From positions 62,001-126,000 of the forward strand of contig CAYVQE010000001.1 of NCBI GenBank assembly GCA_964454005.1: a stretch of 64,000 nt of DNA, given 5' to 3'. This DNA comes from CAYVQE01 sp964454005. Its GTDB lineage: Bacteria; Myxococcota; B64-G9. The notes under the pieces were generated by a model. The model had not been told where the DNA came from and searched no databases. It saw only the letters and a list, made by a program, of their open reading frames with translations. This document shows positions 26,060 to 35,227 of this stretch, piece by piece (the stretch's first letter is position 1; every line of letters begins with the position of its first letter). The position numbers were made by a program, and so were the translations under genes.

Positions 26060-27706
26060 CTAGACGCGGTCCAGGCGTTCGAGGGCCGCGGCCAGGCGCC
26101 TCACGGCCGAGTCGATCACCTGGGGCGGGTGGCGCCCGTCGGCCTGGCAGGACACCGCCAGGCGGCCGGTGGTCAGGTAGGCCGGGCCGGAGCCGCGAAG
26201 ATCCTCGACGAACAGCACCAGGCTGTGGTGCCCGCGCGTCAGCACCAGCTTGAGGCGCCCCTGCTCATCGAGCACGAGGCGCTCGAATCGCAGCCCGGGC
26301 AGCGGTGCATCCGTTGACCCCAGCCAGTCCGCCAGCCGTTCGCGCAGGCCGCGGGACAGCAGATCGCGCGCGCGGGTCGTCTCCCGGGGCCAGGTCCCGA
26401 AGGCCTCGAGCACCTGCTCGCGCATGGCCCGCAGCCCCTCGCGATCGGTCTCGGCCAGGTACAGCAGCTCGGGATCGGGTCGCATCCAGTCGGCCTCGTC
26501 GATCACCCCTGCGCGCAGGGCCTTGCGGTACAGGGCCGTGCCGGGCAGCAGGATCGGCGAATACAGGTTGAGGCCGTCGGGCCGGGCGCTTTGCACCAGG
26601 GTCGCGGTCTGTTCGAGGGTTTCGGCGGTCTCCCCGGGGTAGCCGGTGATGAGCAGCAAGCGGGTGGCCACGCCGGCCTGGCGGCAGGCCTGGACCAGGC
26701 GCTCGGTCTGGTCGGGTCGGCAGCGCTTGCCCATGGCGCGCAGGATACGCGCCGCCCCGCTCTCGGCGCCGATGTGGAGGCTGACCAGGCCGGCGGCGCG
26801 CAGCTTGCGCAGCAAGTCCGACCCCAGCGCGGCGTCCGGGCGCGCGCTGGCGCTGAAACGGATCGGCAGATCGCGGGCCGAAAGCGCCTCGGCCAGGGCC
26901 CGGGCGTAGTCCGGATCGTCGCCGAAGGTGTCGTCGGCCAGGGAGAAGAAGGTCCGGCCCTGGCGTTTGTGGTGGTAGGCGATCTGATCCACCACCCGCT
27001 CGACCCGGCGTCGGCGGATGCGGCCTCGCGCCCAGGCCGGGCACTGGCAGAAGGCGCAGCCGCCCGGGCAACCCCGGCTGGTCTCCACCATCAGCCCCAG
27101 CCCCAGCTCGGCCTGGGACCCCGCCCCGGCCGGCAGCGGCGCGCCCGTGAGCAGGTCGTAGTCCGGAAAGGGCAACGAATTCAGGTCTTCGACCTCCAGG
27201 TGGCCCGCCTGGCGGACCGGCTCACCGTCTCGCCGGCGTGCCAGGCCCTCGATGGCCTCCGCGCCCGCCCGATCCCCGGCCGCGAGGGCCACCGCCAGGG
27301 CCGGGAGGCTGCGCTCCGCTTCGCCGCACAGCACGTAGTCCACCGGCAGCTCGCGCAACAACTGGGCCCACTGAAACGACGCGTGGCGCCCACCCAGCAC
27401 GATCGGTACCTGGGGGTCGACCTCGCGTATGGCCGCCACGGACCGGTAGGCCCCAAAGCGATTGAAGGTCAAGAAGCCCATCCCCACCAAGTCCGGCCGG
27501 AGCGCCGCCTGGGCCGACCGAACCTCGGAGAGGGCCACCTCCAGTGGTAGGTGGGCCAGGTCCATGGCGGTCACCCCATGCCCCGCGCGGTCCAGGACGG
27601 TGGCCAGCAGCGCCAGGCCGGGCGACGGGTGGGTGTCGCTAGGCCGCTGGTCCGTGCTCGCGGGACCCGGCGGATGGATGAGCAGGATCTTCACCTCAGC
27701 CAGCAT
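26060..27706 (-). CDS. radical SAM enzyme with B12-binding-like N-terminal domain
   Basis: A 548-residue protein. Residues 1-140 have the cobalamin-binding-like Rossmann fold (VKILLIHPPGP, then LVGMGF, VLGGRHAS, VLCGEAE) but lack a D-x-H-x-x-G motif, so B12 need not bind base-off through His. The radical SAM motif CPGGCAFC is at 213-220, followed by family elements such as GAESG and ITGYPGET. The last about 120 residues are an extra domain of unknown kind. I place the start at ATG 27706 (MLAEVKILL); the longer frame upstream is not conserved-looking. Its stop codon lies at the IS1634 end, and a transposase relic lies upstream, so it stands alone between mobile DNA. Confidence 0.85.
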   Translation of the reverse strand: MLAEVKILLIHPPGPASTDQRPSDTHPSPGLALLATVLDRAGHGVTAMDLAHLPLEVALSEVRSAQAALRPDLVGMGFLTFNRFGAYRSVAAIREVDPQVPIVLGGRHASFQWAQLLRELPVDYVLCGEAERSLPALAVALAAGDRAGAEAIEGLARRRDGEPVRQAGHLEVEDLNSLPFPDYDLLTGAPLPAGAGSQAELGLGLMVETSRGCPGGCAFCQCPAWARGRIRRRRVERVVDQIAYHHKRQGRTFFSLADDTFGDDPDYARALAEALSARDLPIRFSASARPDAALGSDLLRKLRAAGLVSLHIGAESGAARILRAMGKRCRPDQTERLVQACRQAGVATRLLLITGYPGETAETLEQTATLVQSARPDGLNLYSPILLPGTALYRKALRAGVIDEADWMRPDPELLYLAETDREGLRAMREQVLEAFGTWPRETTRARDLLSRGLRERLADWLGSTDAPLPGLRFERLVLDEQGRLKLVLTRGHHSLVLFVEDLRGSGPAYLTTGRLAVSCQADGRHPPQVIDSAVRRLAAALERLDRV

Positions 27707-27915
27707 GCCCCAAACCCGGGGGCAGAGGAAAGGGCGGATAGGAAGAATGAAGTCCCTTTTTTCCCTCCACCTCACCCATGCGTCTCACCTCGTGGCTGGT
27801 TCATAACACGCTCCCCGGTCCCCCTTCTAACCCCAGCAGCCTGCACCACCCCCGATCGTTCGCAACACCCGGATCCGATGCGCAAGCGGCCCACGGGGTC
27901 CTGGCGCAGAACGTC
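27707..27915. other. intergenic stretch, no gene seen
   Basis: About 210 bases between the start of a B12-binding-like radical SAM gene and the end of an IS91-type relic. I see no convincing reading frame on either strand and no clear promoter. It probably holds the upstream region of the radical SAM gene and debris from the rearrangement. Confidence 0.4.
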
Positions 27916-28420
27916 TCAGTCCCAGCTAGGAGCCCAGTACACCAGGTCGAATTCCTCCTGCGACGGTCCGCGGGCCGGCGTGATGGGCGGTGGCTCGGAG
28001 GCTTGTCCGAGATGCTCGAGAATTCCCGCGACGGTCTCAGACTCGGTAATGAACGCGATTATCTTCAGCGGCTGCCCGCAGCGCGGGCACAGCAAGGGCA
28101 GCCTGCACGTCATCGCTCGCGGCGAAAACGCCGTCGGTGACCTCAGAGTGCTTGTGCGTATGCTCGTTGAGGAACGAGCCGGCCCGGTGGAGAAAGGCCA
28201 CGGCACCGAAAACGGCATCCCTTGGCGCTGCGGGGCTGTGCTTGCGCACGGTGGTGTTGACCGCGTCCTGCCAGGCCTCCCGGTGGATCGCCAGTAAAGT
28301 CTCGAGGTGCTGCTGGACGAGCTGGTACAGAAAGGAGTCCTGCGGACGCCTGGGCCTATAGGTCCCGGTGGTGACCGGGTCGAGGCGAACCTCGCGCCGT
28401 AGCGTGTGCGCTGCTTCCAC
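27916..28420 (-). pseudogene. IS91-family transposase relic, internally deleted and frame-shifted
   Basis: Two separated pieces of one transposase are visible. The N-terminal piece (28420 downward) reads TYRPRRPQDSFLYQLVQQHLE and, a little later, FLHRAGSFLNEHTHKH and DGVF, as at the start and before the catalytic core of IS91/ISCR transposases. In another frame, ending at 27916, comes the usual C-terminal piece CPRCGQPLKIIAFI followed by ILEHLGQA and a Pro-rich tail. The catalytic core with its tyrosine is missing and the frame changes near 28080, so the gene is dead. It marks past mobile-element activity beside the direct repeat. Confidence 0.75.
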
Positions 28421-28699
28421 GCGGCGTCACAGCGCAAGGGTCGTGCCCCGTCGGCCGCCCCCGGAGAAAAATCCCGCGAATCCGCTAGACCAACTTTCCG
28501 AGCGGCATTTGACCCGCGGCCGGCAAGTGTCCGGCCCCCGGACACCGTGTGCGAGATCCGGACACATCTCGTCGCGCAGCAGCTTGCGGGCCTGCTCCTC
28601 GGCGCCGGCGGCCACGGCCACCCGCAGCCGGGCGTGGCGGCCGAAGTCGGGCAGCACCGGGAAGACGCGCAGATCGCGGAGCAGGAAGTCGATGCCGTT

Positions 28700-28975
28700 G
28701 ACGAAGGGCTGCTGGCCGGGCTGTCGGCGGTGCACGTGGCGCCCTACCCCGGCACGGCCCTGGCCGGGATGGAGCGCGCGGGGCGCTTTCGGATCATCGA
28801 GCCGCGCATGAACCGCTGGACCCTCTCCCGGCCCATCATCGAGCTGCTCGACGCCGACGGTCGCGTCAGCTACAGCGCGGAGCAGATGCGGCGGGTGTTC
28901 CAGGCCTACCTGGACCTGTGGCGGCTGTGCCGGGATCACGACGATCGCGAGGCGCCGGGGGCGGATCCGCTTTGA
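28700..28975 (+). pseudogene. 3' relic of a radical SAM gene
   Basis: This frame encodes VHVAPYPGTALAG...SRPIIELLDADGRVSYSAEQMRR, which parallels the C-terminal end of the B12-binding-like radical SAM protein at 38805-40265 (VAHTAPFPGTPLAA...SEPVIELLDVDGRISYPAAQMR). No SAM-binding cysteines remain. Upstream of about 28700 the homology stops, replaced by sequence next to the IS91 relic. The last 130 bases lie in the 154-bp direct repeat. A deletion or transposition has removed the front of the gene. Confidence 0.75.
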
Positions 28976-28999
28976 CAGTCCGCAAGGTGGAGCTTTAGC
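28846..28999 (+). repeat. 154-bp direct repeat, copy 2
   Basis: Second copy of the repeat at 24244-24397, one mismatch. Here the repeat is followed by about 50 bases and then the intact sugar nucleotidyltransferase gene, which is likely the ancestral arrangement (radical SAM gene followed by nucleotidyltransferase). Confidence 0.93.
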
Positions 29000-29051
29000 A
29001 TGGCCTTGGAAGCCGGGCCGGTCTTGCGCCGCCCGGCAAGGAGCGCGTGTC

Positions 29052-29807
29052 TTGGAGACGGGCCTGGCCACCTGGACGCTGCTGGAAGCCGACTTCGACT
29101 GGCGCGTGCCGCTGGTCGTGCTCGGGGCCGGCCTGGCGCGCCGGATGGGACCCCAGCGTGCAGGTCGCTCCAAGGTGGAGCTGCCCATCCGGCCGGGCGA
29201 TCCGCGCGGGCTGCTGCTGGACGGCATCGTGGGCGCCTGGGCCCCGTGGGCCAGCGAGCTGATCCTGGTGAGCCGGACCAGCGACCCCCGGCTGGAGAGG
29301 CTGATGGGGCGCCAGCCCCTGCCGGCCCGGACACACCTGCAACCCGAGCCCCTGGGGACCACCAGCGCCCTGCTGGGTCTTCGGGATGAGCTGCCCGAGC
29401 GTTTCCTGGTGGTGCTGGGAGACTGCTTGTTCGACGGGCGGCTGCGCGCGGCGGCGAGCTGCTTTCCGGGTCTGGCCGTCTGGCCGCAGGCCGAGCCTTC
29501 GGCCACCCGGGCCAACTACGGCGTCCGTCTGCGCGGTACCCGGGTGCTGGAGCTGGAGGAGAAGCCCGCGCGGGGCGCTGCGGACCAGGTCTGCGGCCTG
29601 GGGGCCTACTTCCTGGACCGCGCCCTGCTGTCCTTGCTGGAGCGCCAGGCGCCCGATGCGCGCGGGCGGCGCGAGCTCACCGACGGCCTGGCGCTGGCCC
29701 TGGCCCAGGGCATCGATCTGCACGCGGTGCAGCTGAGCGGCCGCTACTTCAACATCAACACCCCGGACGACCTGGCCCGGGCGCAGACCTGGTTCGGCCC
29801 CCGATGA
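29052..29807 (+). CDS. sugar/NDP nucleotidyltransferase-like protein
   Basis: A 251-residue NTP_transferase-type protein, which would activate a sugar phosphate or similar acid with a nucleotide. The N-terminal nucleotide-binding pattern is VVLGAGLARRMG...RSK, followed by GTTSAL near residue 98 and VVLGDCLFDG (acidic metal-binding area). LEEKP...AGAYF-type elements (ELEEKPARG, CGLGAYFLDRALL) appear later, and the end FNINTPDDLARAQ is characteristic of GlmU/RfbA-like enzymes. The start is a TTG at 29052, the only reasonable start. Its stop overlaps the start of the radical SAM gene at 29804. A broken paralogue lies at 23981. The sugar is not predictable. Confidence 0.78.
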   Translation: METGLATWTLLEADFDWRVPLVVLGAGLARRMGPQRAGRSKVELPIRPGDPRGLLLDGIVGAWAPWASELILVSRTSDPRLERLMGRQPLPARTHLQPEPLGTTSALLGLRDELPERFLVVLGDCLFDGRLRAAASCFPGLAVWPQAEPSATRANYGVRLRGTRVLELEEKPARGAADQVCGLGAYFLDRALLSLLERQAPDARGRRELTDGLALALAQGIDLHAVQLSGRYFNINTPDDLARAQTWFGPR

Positions 29808-31417
29808 TGGAGATCCTGCTTATCTGCCGTGGCGCCGCCGAGGCCGCCGCGAGCCTGGCCAGCCTGCTGCCCCAGCTCGGGCCGGGCGAGCGCGTCGTGA
29901 TGGCCGGCCGGGACCGGTCGGCGGACCGGATCGCCGCCCTGAGACGGCTGGCCGGAGCTCACCCGGAGGCGCCGGTGGACGTCCTGGGCCGGCGGGAACA
30001 CCCGGCCGATGTCTGGACCCGGGACTTCGTCCTCGTCCTGCGGGCGCCGGGCCGCCTGCGGGCAGGAGGGCTGCGGGCCATCCGGGCGGCGCTGAAGCGT
30101 CGCCCGCAGGCCCCCTGGCTGCGGGTGCCTGCCCCGGGGGCGCAGGCGGCGCTGCGCCTGGCGCGGCGCCGCCTGTTCGGCCTCCCGCTGCGCATCGCCT
30201 GGTCGGATCCCCTGGTGCTCAGCCGCGCCTCGATCGCCGAGCTGCCCCGGCGGGGGCTGCTGGCCAGCCTCGCCGGTCGCTCGGAGCGCCTGTGGCTGGC
30301 CATGGAGCGGCACTCGGACGGGCTGTGGCTCGAAGAGCCCGTGCTCGACGCGCGGCCCCCGGTGGCCGACCCCGGGGCCTCGACCGGACGGCACCGGCGC
30401 CTGCTGACGCGCCGGATCCAGGAGGCGGGGCTTCCGGTCTCCGTCCGCTCGGAGCGCGGCGGCCTGCGGGTCCTGGCCGAGCGACCGCGGGGCATCGACA
30501 TCGAGCTGACCAACCGCTGCAACGCCGGCTGCTGCTTCTGCCCGCGCCACGAGATCCCCGAGCTGGGGGACATGAGCGACGAGGTCTTCGAGCGCGTGCT
30601 GGCCTTCGTCCGGGAACAACCCATCGGGACCATCTACTTCATCGGCCGCGGCGAGCCCATGCTCCACCCGCGTTTCGTGGAGTACATCCAGCGCATCAAG
30701 CAGGTTACAGGCCTGGAGTTCGAGGTGTTCACCAACGGACTGCGGCTGACCCCCGATCTGGTCCAGCGCCTGGCCGAGCTGAACGACCCCGAGCTCAATA
30801 TCGCCATCAACGTCAGCCTGCACTCCCTGCAGGCCGAGACCCACCGGCGCCTGACCGGCACCAGCCTGGAGAAGATCGCGCGCAACCTGGAACACTTGGT
30901 CCGGCAGCGGGATCGGCTGCGGGTCAGCTACGCCTTCGTGACCAACAAGATCAACGAGCGCGAGATGGCCGGCCTCAGGCGCCACCTGGACGCCACCGGC
31001 AACACCGCCTGGGACATCTCGCTGGTCTACAACAAGGGCGGCTTCGTCCCCGAGGGGCCCTTGTTCGACGAGGCCTTCTTCCAGCGCCAGGCCAACTGGG
31101 ATCCCGCGACGCGGCGGTCGCCCACCGGTCCGTGCTGGTACTCCTACACCGGCCAGTTCTACTGGGTTAACTTCCGCGGTCAGTTCACCCTGTGCCACGA
31201 CGACTTCCGCGAGGACACCATCCTGGGGCGGGTGGGCGAGACGAGCCTGGAGGAGGTCGACCGGCACGTGGCCGACCTGCGCGCCGCCGGCGGGGCGCCG
31301 CGCTGCGCCCGGTGCAACAAGCGCCTGCGCGAGTGGCACCACGGGGAGAACGTCGACGGCATCTCGGGGGTCAAGGGCTCCTTCCTGATCCCGCCCCCGG
31401 GGGAGGCGGGGCCGTGA
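29804..31417 (+). CDS. radical SAM/SPASM-like enzyme with N-terminal glycosyltransferase-A-like domain
   Basis: A 537-residue fusion. Residues 1 to about 220 look like a compact GT-A-like or nucleotidyltransferase-like fold without a clear D-x-D (VLVLRAPGR..., SDPLVLSRASIAELPRRG). The radical SAM domain has CNAGCCFC with cysteines C239, C243 and C246, and GRGEPMLHP. The C-terminal area has cysteines in GPCWYS, FTLCHDD and CARCNK, as in SPASM-type auxiliary-cluster domains, with a NFRGQFTLCHDDF element. The ATG overlaps the stop of the nucleotidyltransferase and its own stop overlaps the next radical SAM gene (GTGA), so sugar-nucleotide and radical chemistry are coupled in one operon. Confidence 0.8.
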   Translation: MMEILLICRGAAEAAASLASLLPQLGPGERVVMAGRDRSADRIAALRRLAGAHPEAPVDVLGRREHPADVWTRDFVLVLRAPGRLRAGGLRAIRAALKRRPQAPWLRVPAPGAQAALRLARRRLFGLPLRIAWSDPLVLSRASIAELPRRGLLASLAGRSERLWLAMERHSDGLWLEEPVLDARPPVADPGASTGRHRRLLTRRIQEAGLPVSVRSERGGLRVLAERPRGIDIELTNRCNAGCCFCPRHEIPELGDMSDEVFERVLAFVREQPIGTIYFIGRGEPMLHPRFVEYIQRIKQVTGLEFEVFTNGLRLTPDLVQRLAELNDPELNIAINVSLHSLQAETHRRLTGTSLEKIARNLEHLVRQRDRLRVSYAFVTNKINEREMAGLRRHLDATGNTAWDISLVYNKGGFVPEGPLFDEAFFQRQANWDPATRRSPTGPCWYSYTGQFYWVNFRGQFTLCHDDFREDTILGRVGETSLEEVDRHVADLRAAGGAPRCARCNKRLREWHHGENVDGISGVKGSFLIPPPGEAGP

Positions 31418-32727
31418 ACCGCCGGCCGCTGCAGAACGACCTGGAGCCCCTGCTGGCCGCGGCCGGGCTGTCCGGCGCGGCCATCGAGATCCTGCTCAAC
31501 CTGGCCCTGGGGCCGGCCCGCCCGGCCGATCTGGCGCACAACGCCAAGCTGCTGGGTGACGAGGAGGTACACGGCGCCCTGGCCGAGCTGGACCGCCGCC
31601 GCCTGCTGCGGCCCGACTCCGCCGGCGGCGACCGGCTGGACCTCGTCGCTCCGGACGCATGCCCGGCCGCCCTGGGGTCCGTCCCGGGCGGCCGCCTGGC
31701 CTTGCTGCTCGAGCGGGTGCGGGCCCCCTTCGTGGGCGGGATGGGGCCCAACCCCGCCCAGCCGAGCGACGACCGGTTGGCCGCGCCCTACCCGCAGCGG
31801 CGCGCGGCCATGGCCCCGCGCGTGCCCCAGGTGGAGGTCAAGGTCCAGACGGCCTGCAACATCCGCTGCCGGTATTGCTTCATCCGGCGCGCCGGGGCGG
31901 ACACCTTCGACACCGCCGGCGCCAAGGCCGAGTTGGCCCGGGCGCGCTCCGGCGGCATCGACCACTTGATCCTGACCGGCGGCGAGCCGACCATCCGCCG
32001 CGACCTGCCGGCGCTCATCGCCGAGGCCCGGCGCCTGGGCTTCGCCGACGTGCAGCTGTTCAGCAATGGGCTGATGTTCGCCTACCGCGACCTGGTGGAC
32101 GCCTGCGCGCGGGCCGGCCTGACCTCCATCGTGCTCCACCTGTCCAGCGTGGATCGTCAGGTGTACCGGCGCCTGACCGGACGCGATCACCTGGAGACCG
32201 TCCAGGCCGGGATGCGCAACCTGGCGCGCCACCCGCACTTGGCGGTGGAGGTCATCACGGTCATCAACCGGCTCAACCTGGGCGGCCTGACCGAGACCAT
32301 CGCGGCCACCCGGCGCTGGCAGGCCGAGACGGGCTTCGCCTGGTTCGCCAACCAGATCCCCTTCTGCTGCGTCTACTCCTCTTCCTGGGACAACCGGGAC
32401 GAGATCCTGCTGCCCATGGAGCAGACCCTGGACGCGGTGGAGGCGGTCGTCGACCGCTACGGCCACGAGAGGTGGCCGCTGCTGTTCATGGGCTATCCGC
32501 TGTGCCTGCTGCCCGGCCGGGAGGCCCACGCCTTCGAGCTCTACGCCACCCTGGTGCGCCAGCTGCTGCCGGGCCGGCGCTTGGACTACACCTTCCTGGA
32601 CACCATGTTCATCAAGCCCGCCGGCTGCCGGTCCTGCCGCCACCAGGCCTACTGCGTCGGCCTGTCGCGCGGCTACGCGCGCCTGTACGGGACCGGACTG
32701 CTCTCGCCCGTAGGGGCTGAGCCGTGA
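31414..32727 (+). CDS. radical SAM enzyme with N-terminal helical domain and four-Cys C-terminus
   Basis: A 437-residue protein. Residues 1-130 form a largely helical, winged-helix-like domain (AAIEILLNLALG, GALAELDRRRLLR), possibly a substrate or partner-binding module. The radical SAM motif CNIRCRYC is at 148-155 and GGEPTIRR near 190. The C-terminal end carries GYPLCLLPG and then CRSCRHQAYCVG and YARLYG, the island's shared auxiliary-cluster signature. The start GTG 31414 overlaps the previous stop, and the stop overlaps the following GTG at 32724. It lies in the plus-strand operon 29052-36516. Confidence 0.83.
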   Translation: MNRRPLQNDLEPLLAAAGLSGAAIEILLNLALGPARPADLAHNAKLLGDEEVHGALAELDRRRLLRPDSAGGDRLDLVAPDACPAALGSVPGGRLALLLERVRAPFVGGMGPNPAQPSDDRLAAPYPQRRAAMAPRVPQVEVKVQTACNIRCRYCFIRRAGADTFDTAGAKAELARARSGGIDHLILTGGEPTIRRDLPALIAEARRLGFADVQLFSNGLMFAYRDLVDACARAGLTSIVLHLSSVDRQVYRRLTGRDHLETVQAGMRNLARHPHLAVEVITVINRLNLGGLTETIAATRRWQAETGFAWFANQIPFCCVYSSSWDNRDEILLPMEQTLDAVEAVVDRYGHERWPLLFMGYPLCLLPGREAHAFELYATLVRQLLPGRRLDYTFLDTMFIKPAGCRSCRHQAYCVGLSRGYARLYGTGLLSPVGAEP

Positions 32728-33809
32728 GCAGGCTCAGGTTGCTGGCCCTGTTCGGCGACGGCGGTCAGCAGACCGGCCGGGTGGCGGTCTGCGAGCGCCA
32801 CGAGATCCACTTCTCCACTGGCGCCCTGGACGATCTGATGGAGCGCGGCGAGGGGCAGCCGCGGGTGCGCCGGGAGGTGCTGGACGAAGTCATGGAGCGC
32901 ATCGAGGCCTTCGATGCCGTGTTCTCCGACAGCGCCGAGGCGGTCCTGCTGCGCTTCGTCCGCGCCCGGCGCGGTCTGGGCCCCAAGCCCTGGCTGGTCA
33001 ACGAGGTCGATCGCTTCGGCCAGGCCGACTGGGTGCGCAGCTTCGTCCAGCAGCACTACGGTCTGGATCCCATGGGCGCTTGCCTGTCGGCGCCCGAGGT
33101 GCTCTGGTTCACCATCACACCGGGCCTCGATGGGATCTACCGAGATCGCGGTTTGCGCATCGAGAACCTGTACCTGTTGCCCATGGCGCGCGCCTCCATC
33201 GGCTTCTTCTTCCCCGAGACCATCGCCCTGCAGGACCGGCTGCTGGCCGGAGAGGAGGACGTGTCGGTGGATGCGCCGGTGGCTCCCGGAGCGGTGCTGG
33301 CGCTGGGGTCCCACGAGCGCGACTACGAGACATTCGTCCAGGCGCTGGAGCTTTCGGGCCTGTCTGGCGACGTCATCTGCAACCTGGATCAGATCGCCCA
33401 GCGCCCGAGCGGGCCCGTTCGCTGGCACCCCTCTCAGCCGCCGCCGATCTACCTGGAGTGCATGCGCCGCGCGGCCGTGGTGGTCCTGCCCCTGGGGGCT
33501 CCGGCCCGGGCCCAGGGGCAGCTCAGCTGCGCTCTGCCGATGCGCATGGGCAAGGCCATCGTGGCCACCGCGGTGGACTCGCTGGTCGACCACGTCCAGC
33601 CGTCGGTGACCGGGCTGAGCGTCCGCCCGGGCGACGCGACCGCGATGGCCGAGGCCCTCGCGAGGGCGACCTCGGACGGCGCCCTGCGGCGCCGGCTGGG
33701 CGAGCGGGCCCAGGCCAGGGAGGCCGAGTTGTCCATGCGCGCCGAACGGGTCCTGGCCGAGATCCTGGATCGGCTGGAAGACCTCGTCGCAGCTCGAAAC
33801 AGGGTGTAG
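32724..33809 (+). CDS. glycosyltransferase, GT-B fold (GT1/GT4-like)
   Basis: A 361-residue putative glycosyltransferase. The C-terminal half contains the usual GT-B donor-site features: a series of VVVLPLG... LPMRMGKAIVAT and a later G-L-S-V-R-P-G-D segment, followed by MAEALARATSDGALRRRLGERAQ, typical of GT4-type enzymes. The N-terminal half is unusual, with little of the standard GT4 start. The GTG start overlaps the radical SAM stop upstream, so both are coupled. A component-1-like pair follows 180 bases later. Confidence 0.68.
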   Translation: MSRLRLLALFGDGGQQTGRVAVCERHEIHFSTGALDDLMERGEGQPRVRREVLDEVMERIEAFDAVFSDSAEAVLLRFVRARRGLGPKPWLVNEVDRFGQADWVRSFVQQHYGLDPMGACLSAPEVLWFTITPGLDGIYRDRGLRIENLYLLPMARASIGFFFPETIALQDRLLAGEEDVSVDAPVAPGAVLALGSHERDYETFVQALELSGLSGDVICNLDQIAQRPSGPVRWHPSQPPPIYLECMRRAAVVVLPLGAPARAQGQLSCALPMRMGKAIVATAVDSLVDHVQPSVTGLSVRPGDATAMAEALARATSDGALRRRLGERAQAREAELSMRAERVLAEILDRLEDLVAARNRV

Positions 33810-33988
33810 AGCAGCGGGCCGGCGCCCGGATCCGCCCGGACCAACCCGGCTCGGTACTGCCGGAAGTCCGATTCCGGGTCCGGGCCGGGGCGATGATCCT
33901 GCCAGAAGCTCCGGACCGGGCGCTGGCCAGTCTGACCGGTGTCGTCAGCGTCGTTGTTCGTGGGTTCGGCCGCGGCTATAATCGGCGA

Positions 33989-35227
33989 ATGGCACAGAGG
34001 TCTGAAGCCAAGCTCGATCAGGCGGTCTGCAGCCTGGAGGGGCTGTCCACCTGGTTGCTGAGCACTCCGGGGGAGCTGGCGGTGGTCATCCACGCCGATC
34101 CGGACTGCGTCAACGTCCTGCCGCCCGGCCCTGGAGCCGCTCAGCTGGAGCGCTTCTTCTGCACCAACCTGGATCCCGATGCGGCCGCCGCGGGCCGCGG
34201 GCCCGCCCGCCTCGACGAATGCCTGGACGCGGTTTGCGCCTCGCTGCAGCCGCCGGTGGTGGTCCTGCTGGGCAGCTGCACCGCCGGCCTGTTGGGCGAG
34301 GACCTGAGTGCGGTCGCCGAGCGCGCCAGCCGGCGTAATGGGGTGCCGGTGATATGCCCGCACGGCCCGGCCATGCAGTTCACCGGCCAAGTGGAGGTGG
34401 CCGACCGCTTCGCGGCCCTCATGATCGGATTGTGCGAGCCGGGCGAGGCCGATCCGGACAGCGTCAACCTGATGGGCTTCGACCCCGGTCCCGAGCTGAT
34501 CGACAGCTTGGCCCGGGCCGGCGTGCGGGTCAACGCGGTGCTGGATCTGGGGGCGCCCTTCGCCGCCTGGCAGGCCATACCCGCGGCAGCCTGGACCCTG
34601 GTCGTAGACGCCCGGATGTACGCAGACAGTCTTCGGGCCTGCGAGCGGCGGCTGGGACAGCGCATCCGGGAGGTGCCCTACCCGGTGGGCCTGACCGGCA
34701 GCCAGGCCTTCGTGCGGGCCGTGATCGAGGCGGTCCGCCCGGACGGACCCGGTGCGGCGCTGGACAAGCGCGTCCTGGATAAGGCCCGCCAGGCCGTCGA
34801 GGGGGCCCGGGCGCGCACCCGGGGGCTACGCCTGGGCTACAACCTGGGCTCGCTGAAGAACTTCGAGCCGGTCAGCCTAGCGCGGGCCGGCCTGCTGGAT
34901 CTGCCGGCCTACGAGGAGCTGGGCTTCGAGATCTCGCTGCTGCTGCAGGGGGACGACCGGCGCCGGCGCCGGGACGCGGCCCGCCGGGAACTCGATGGCT
35001 TGGGTTGCGCGGCACCTCTGTCGATCTTCGCCGACACAATCGCTTTCGGCCAGCTGTGCCGCAGCCTGGCCTGCGAGCTGGTCGTGGGGGCCGACTACCT
35101 GGGCCCCCAGCTCACGGGATCCGGGATCGGCTTCCTGCCCCACGGCTCGCTCCGGACCGGTCTGGACGTCGTGCCCGCCAACCTGGAGCGCATCCTCGCC
35201 GCCCTGGACCGGGCGAGAGGGGTCTGA
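33989..35227 (+). CDS. nitrogenase component-1-like protein, three-Cys (alpha-type) subunit, pair C
   Basis: A 412-residue component-1-like protein with C14 in AVCSLEG, C40 in HADPDCVN and C97 in LGSCTAGLLGED, the same three positions as the alpha-type proteins at 19002 and 21819. C58 in RFFCTN aligns with the extra C-x-C of pair A. It is the shortest of the three. ATG 33989 is preferred; a longer start at 33893 would add unconserved residues. Its stop overlaps the ATG of its partner by one base (TGATG). No Fe protein gene is on this strand, so it probably draws on the one at 16758. Confidence 0.83.
   Translation: MAQRSEAKLDQAVCSLEGLSTWLLSTPGELAVVIHADPDCVNVLPPGPGAAQLERFFCTNLDPDAAAAGRGPARLDECLDAVCASLQPPVVVLLGSCTAGLLGEDLSAVAERASRRNGVPVICPHGPAMQFTGQVEVADRFAALMIGLCEPGEADPDSVNLMGFDPGPELIDSLARAGVRVNAVLDLGAPFAAWQAIPAAAWTLVVDARMYADSLRACERRLGQRIREVPYPVGLTGSQAFVRAVIEAVRPDGPGAALDKRVLDKARQAVEGARARTRGLRLGYNLGSLKNFEPVSLARAGLLDLPAYEELGFEISLLLQGDDRRRRRDAARRELDGLGCAAPLSIFADTIAFGQLCRSLACELVVGADYLGPQLTGSGIGFLPHGSLRTGLDVVPANLERILAALDRARGV

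Noticed and set aside
28560..28740. Minus-strand fragment with FVNGIDFLLRDLRVF as a separate gene relic
   Set aside because: It looks somewhat protein-like but matches nothing I know and is too short to separate from chance; left out of the feature list.
33080..33988. Long frame upstream of the component-1-like pair C alpha-type subunit
   Set aside because: It overlaps the glycosyltransferase gene in another frame and has random composition; the real start is near 33989.
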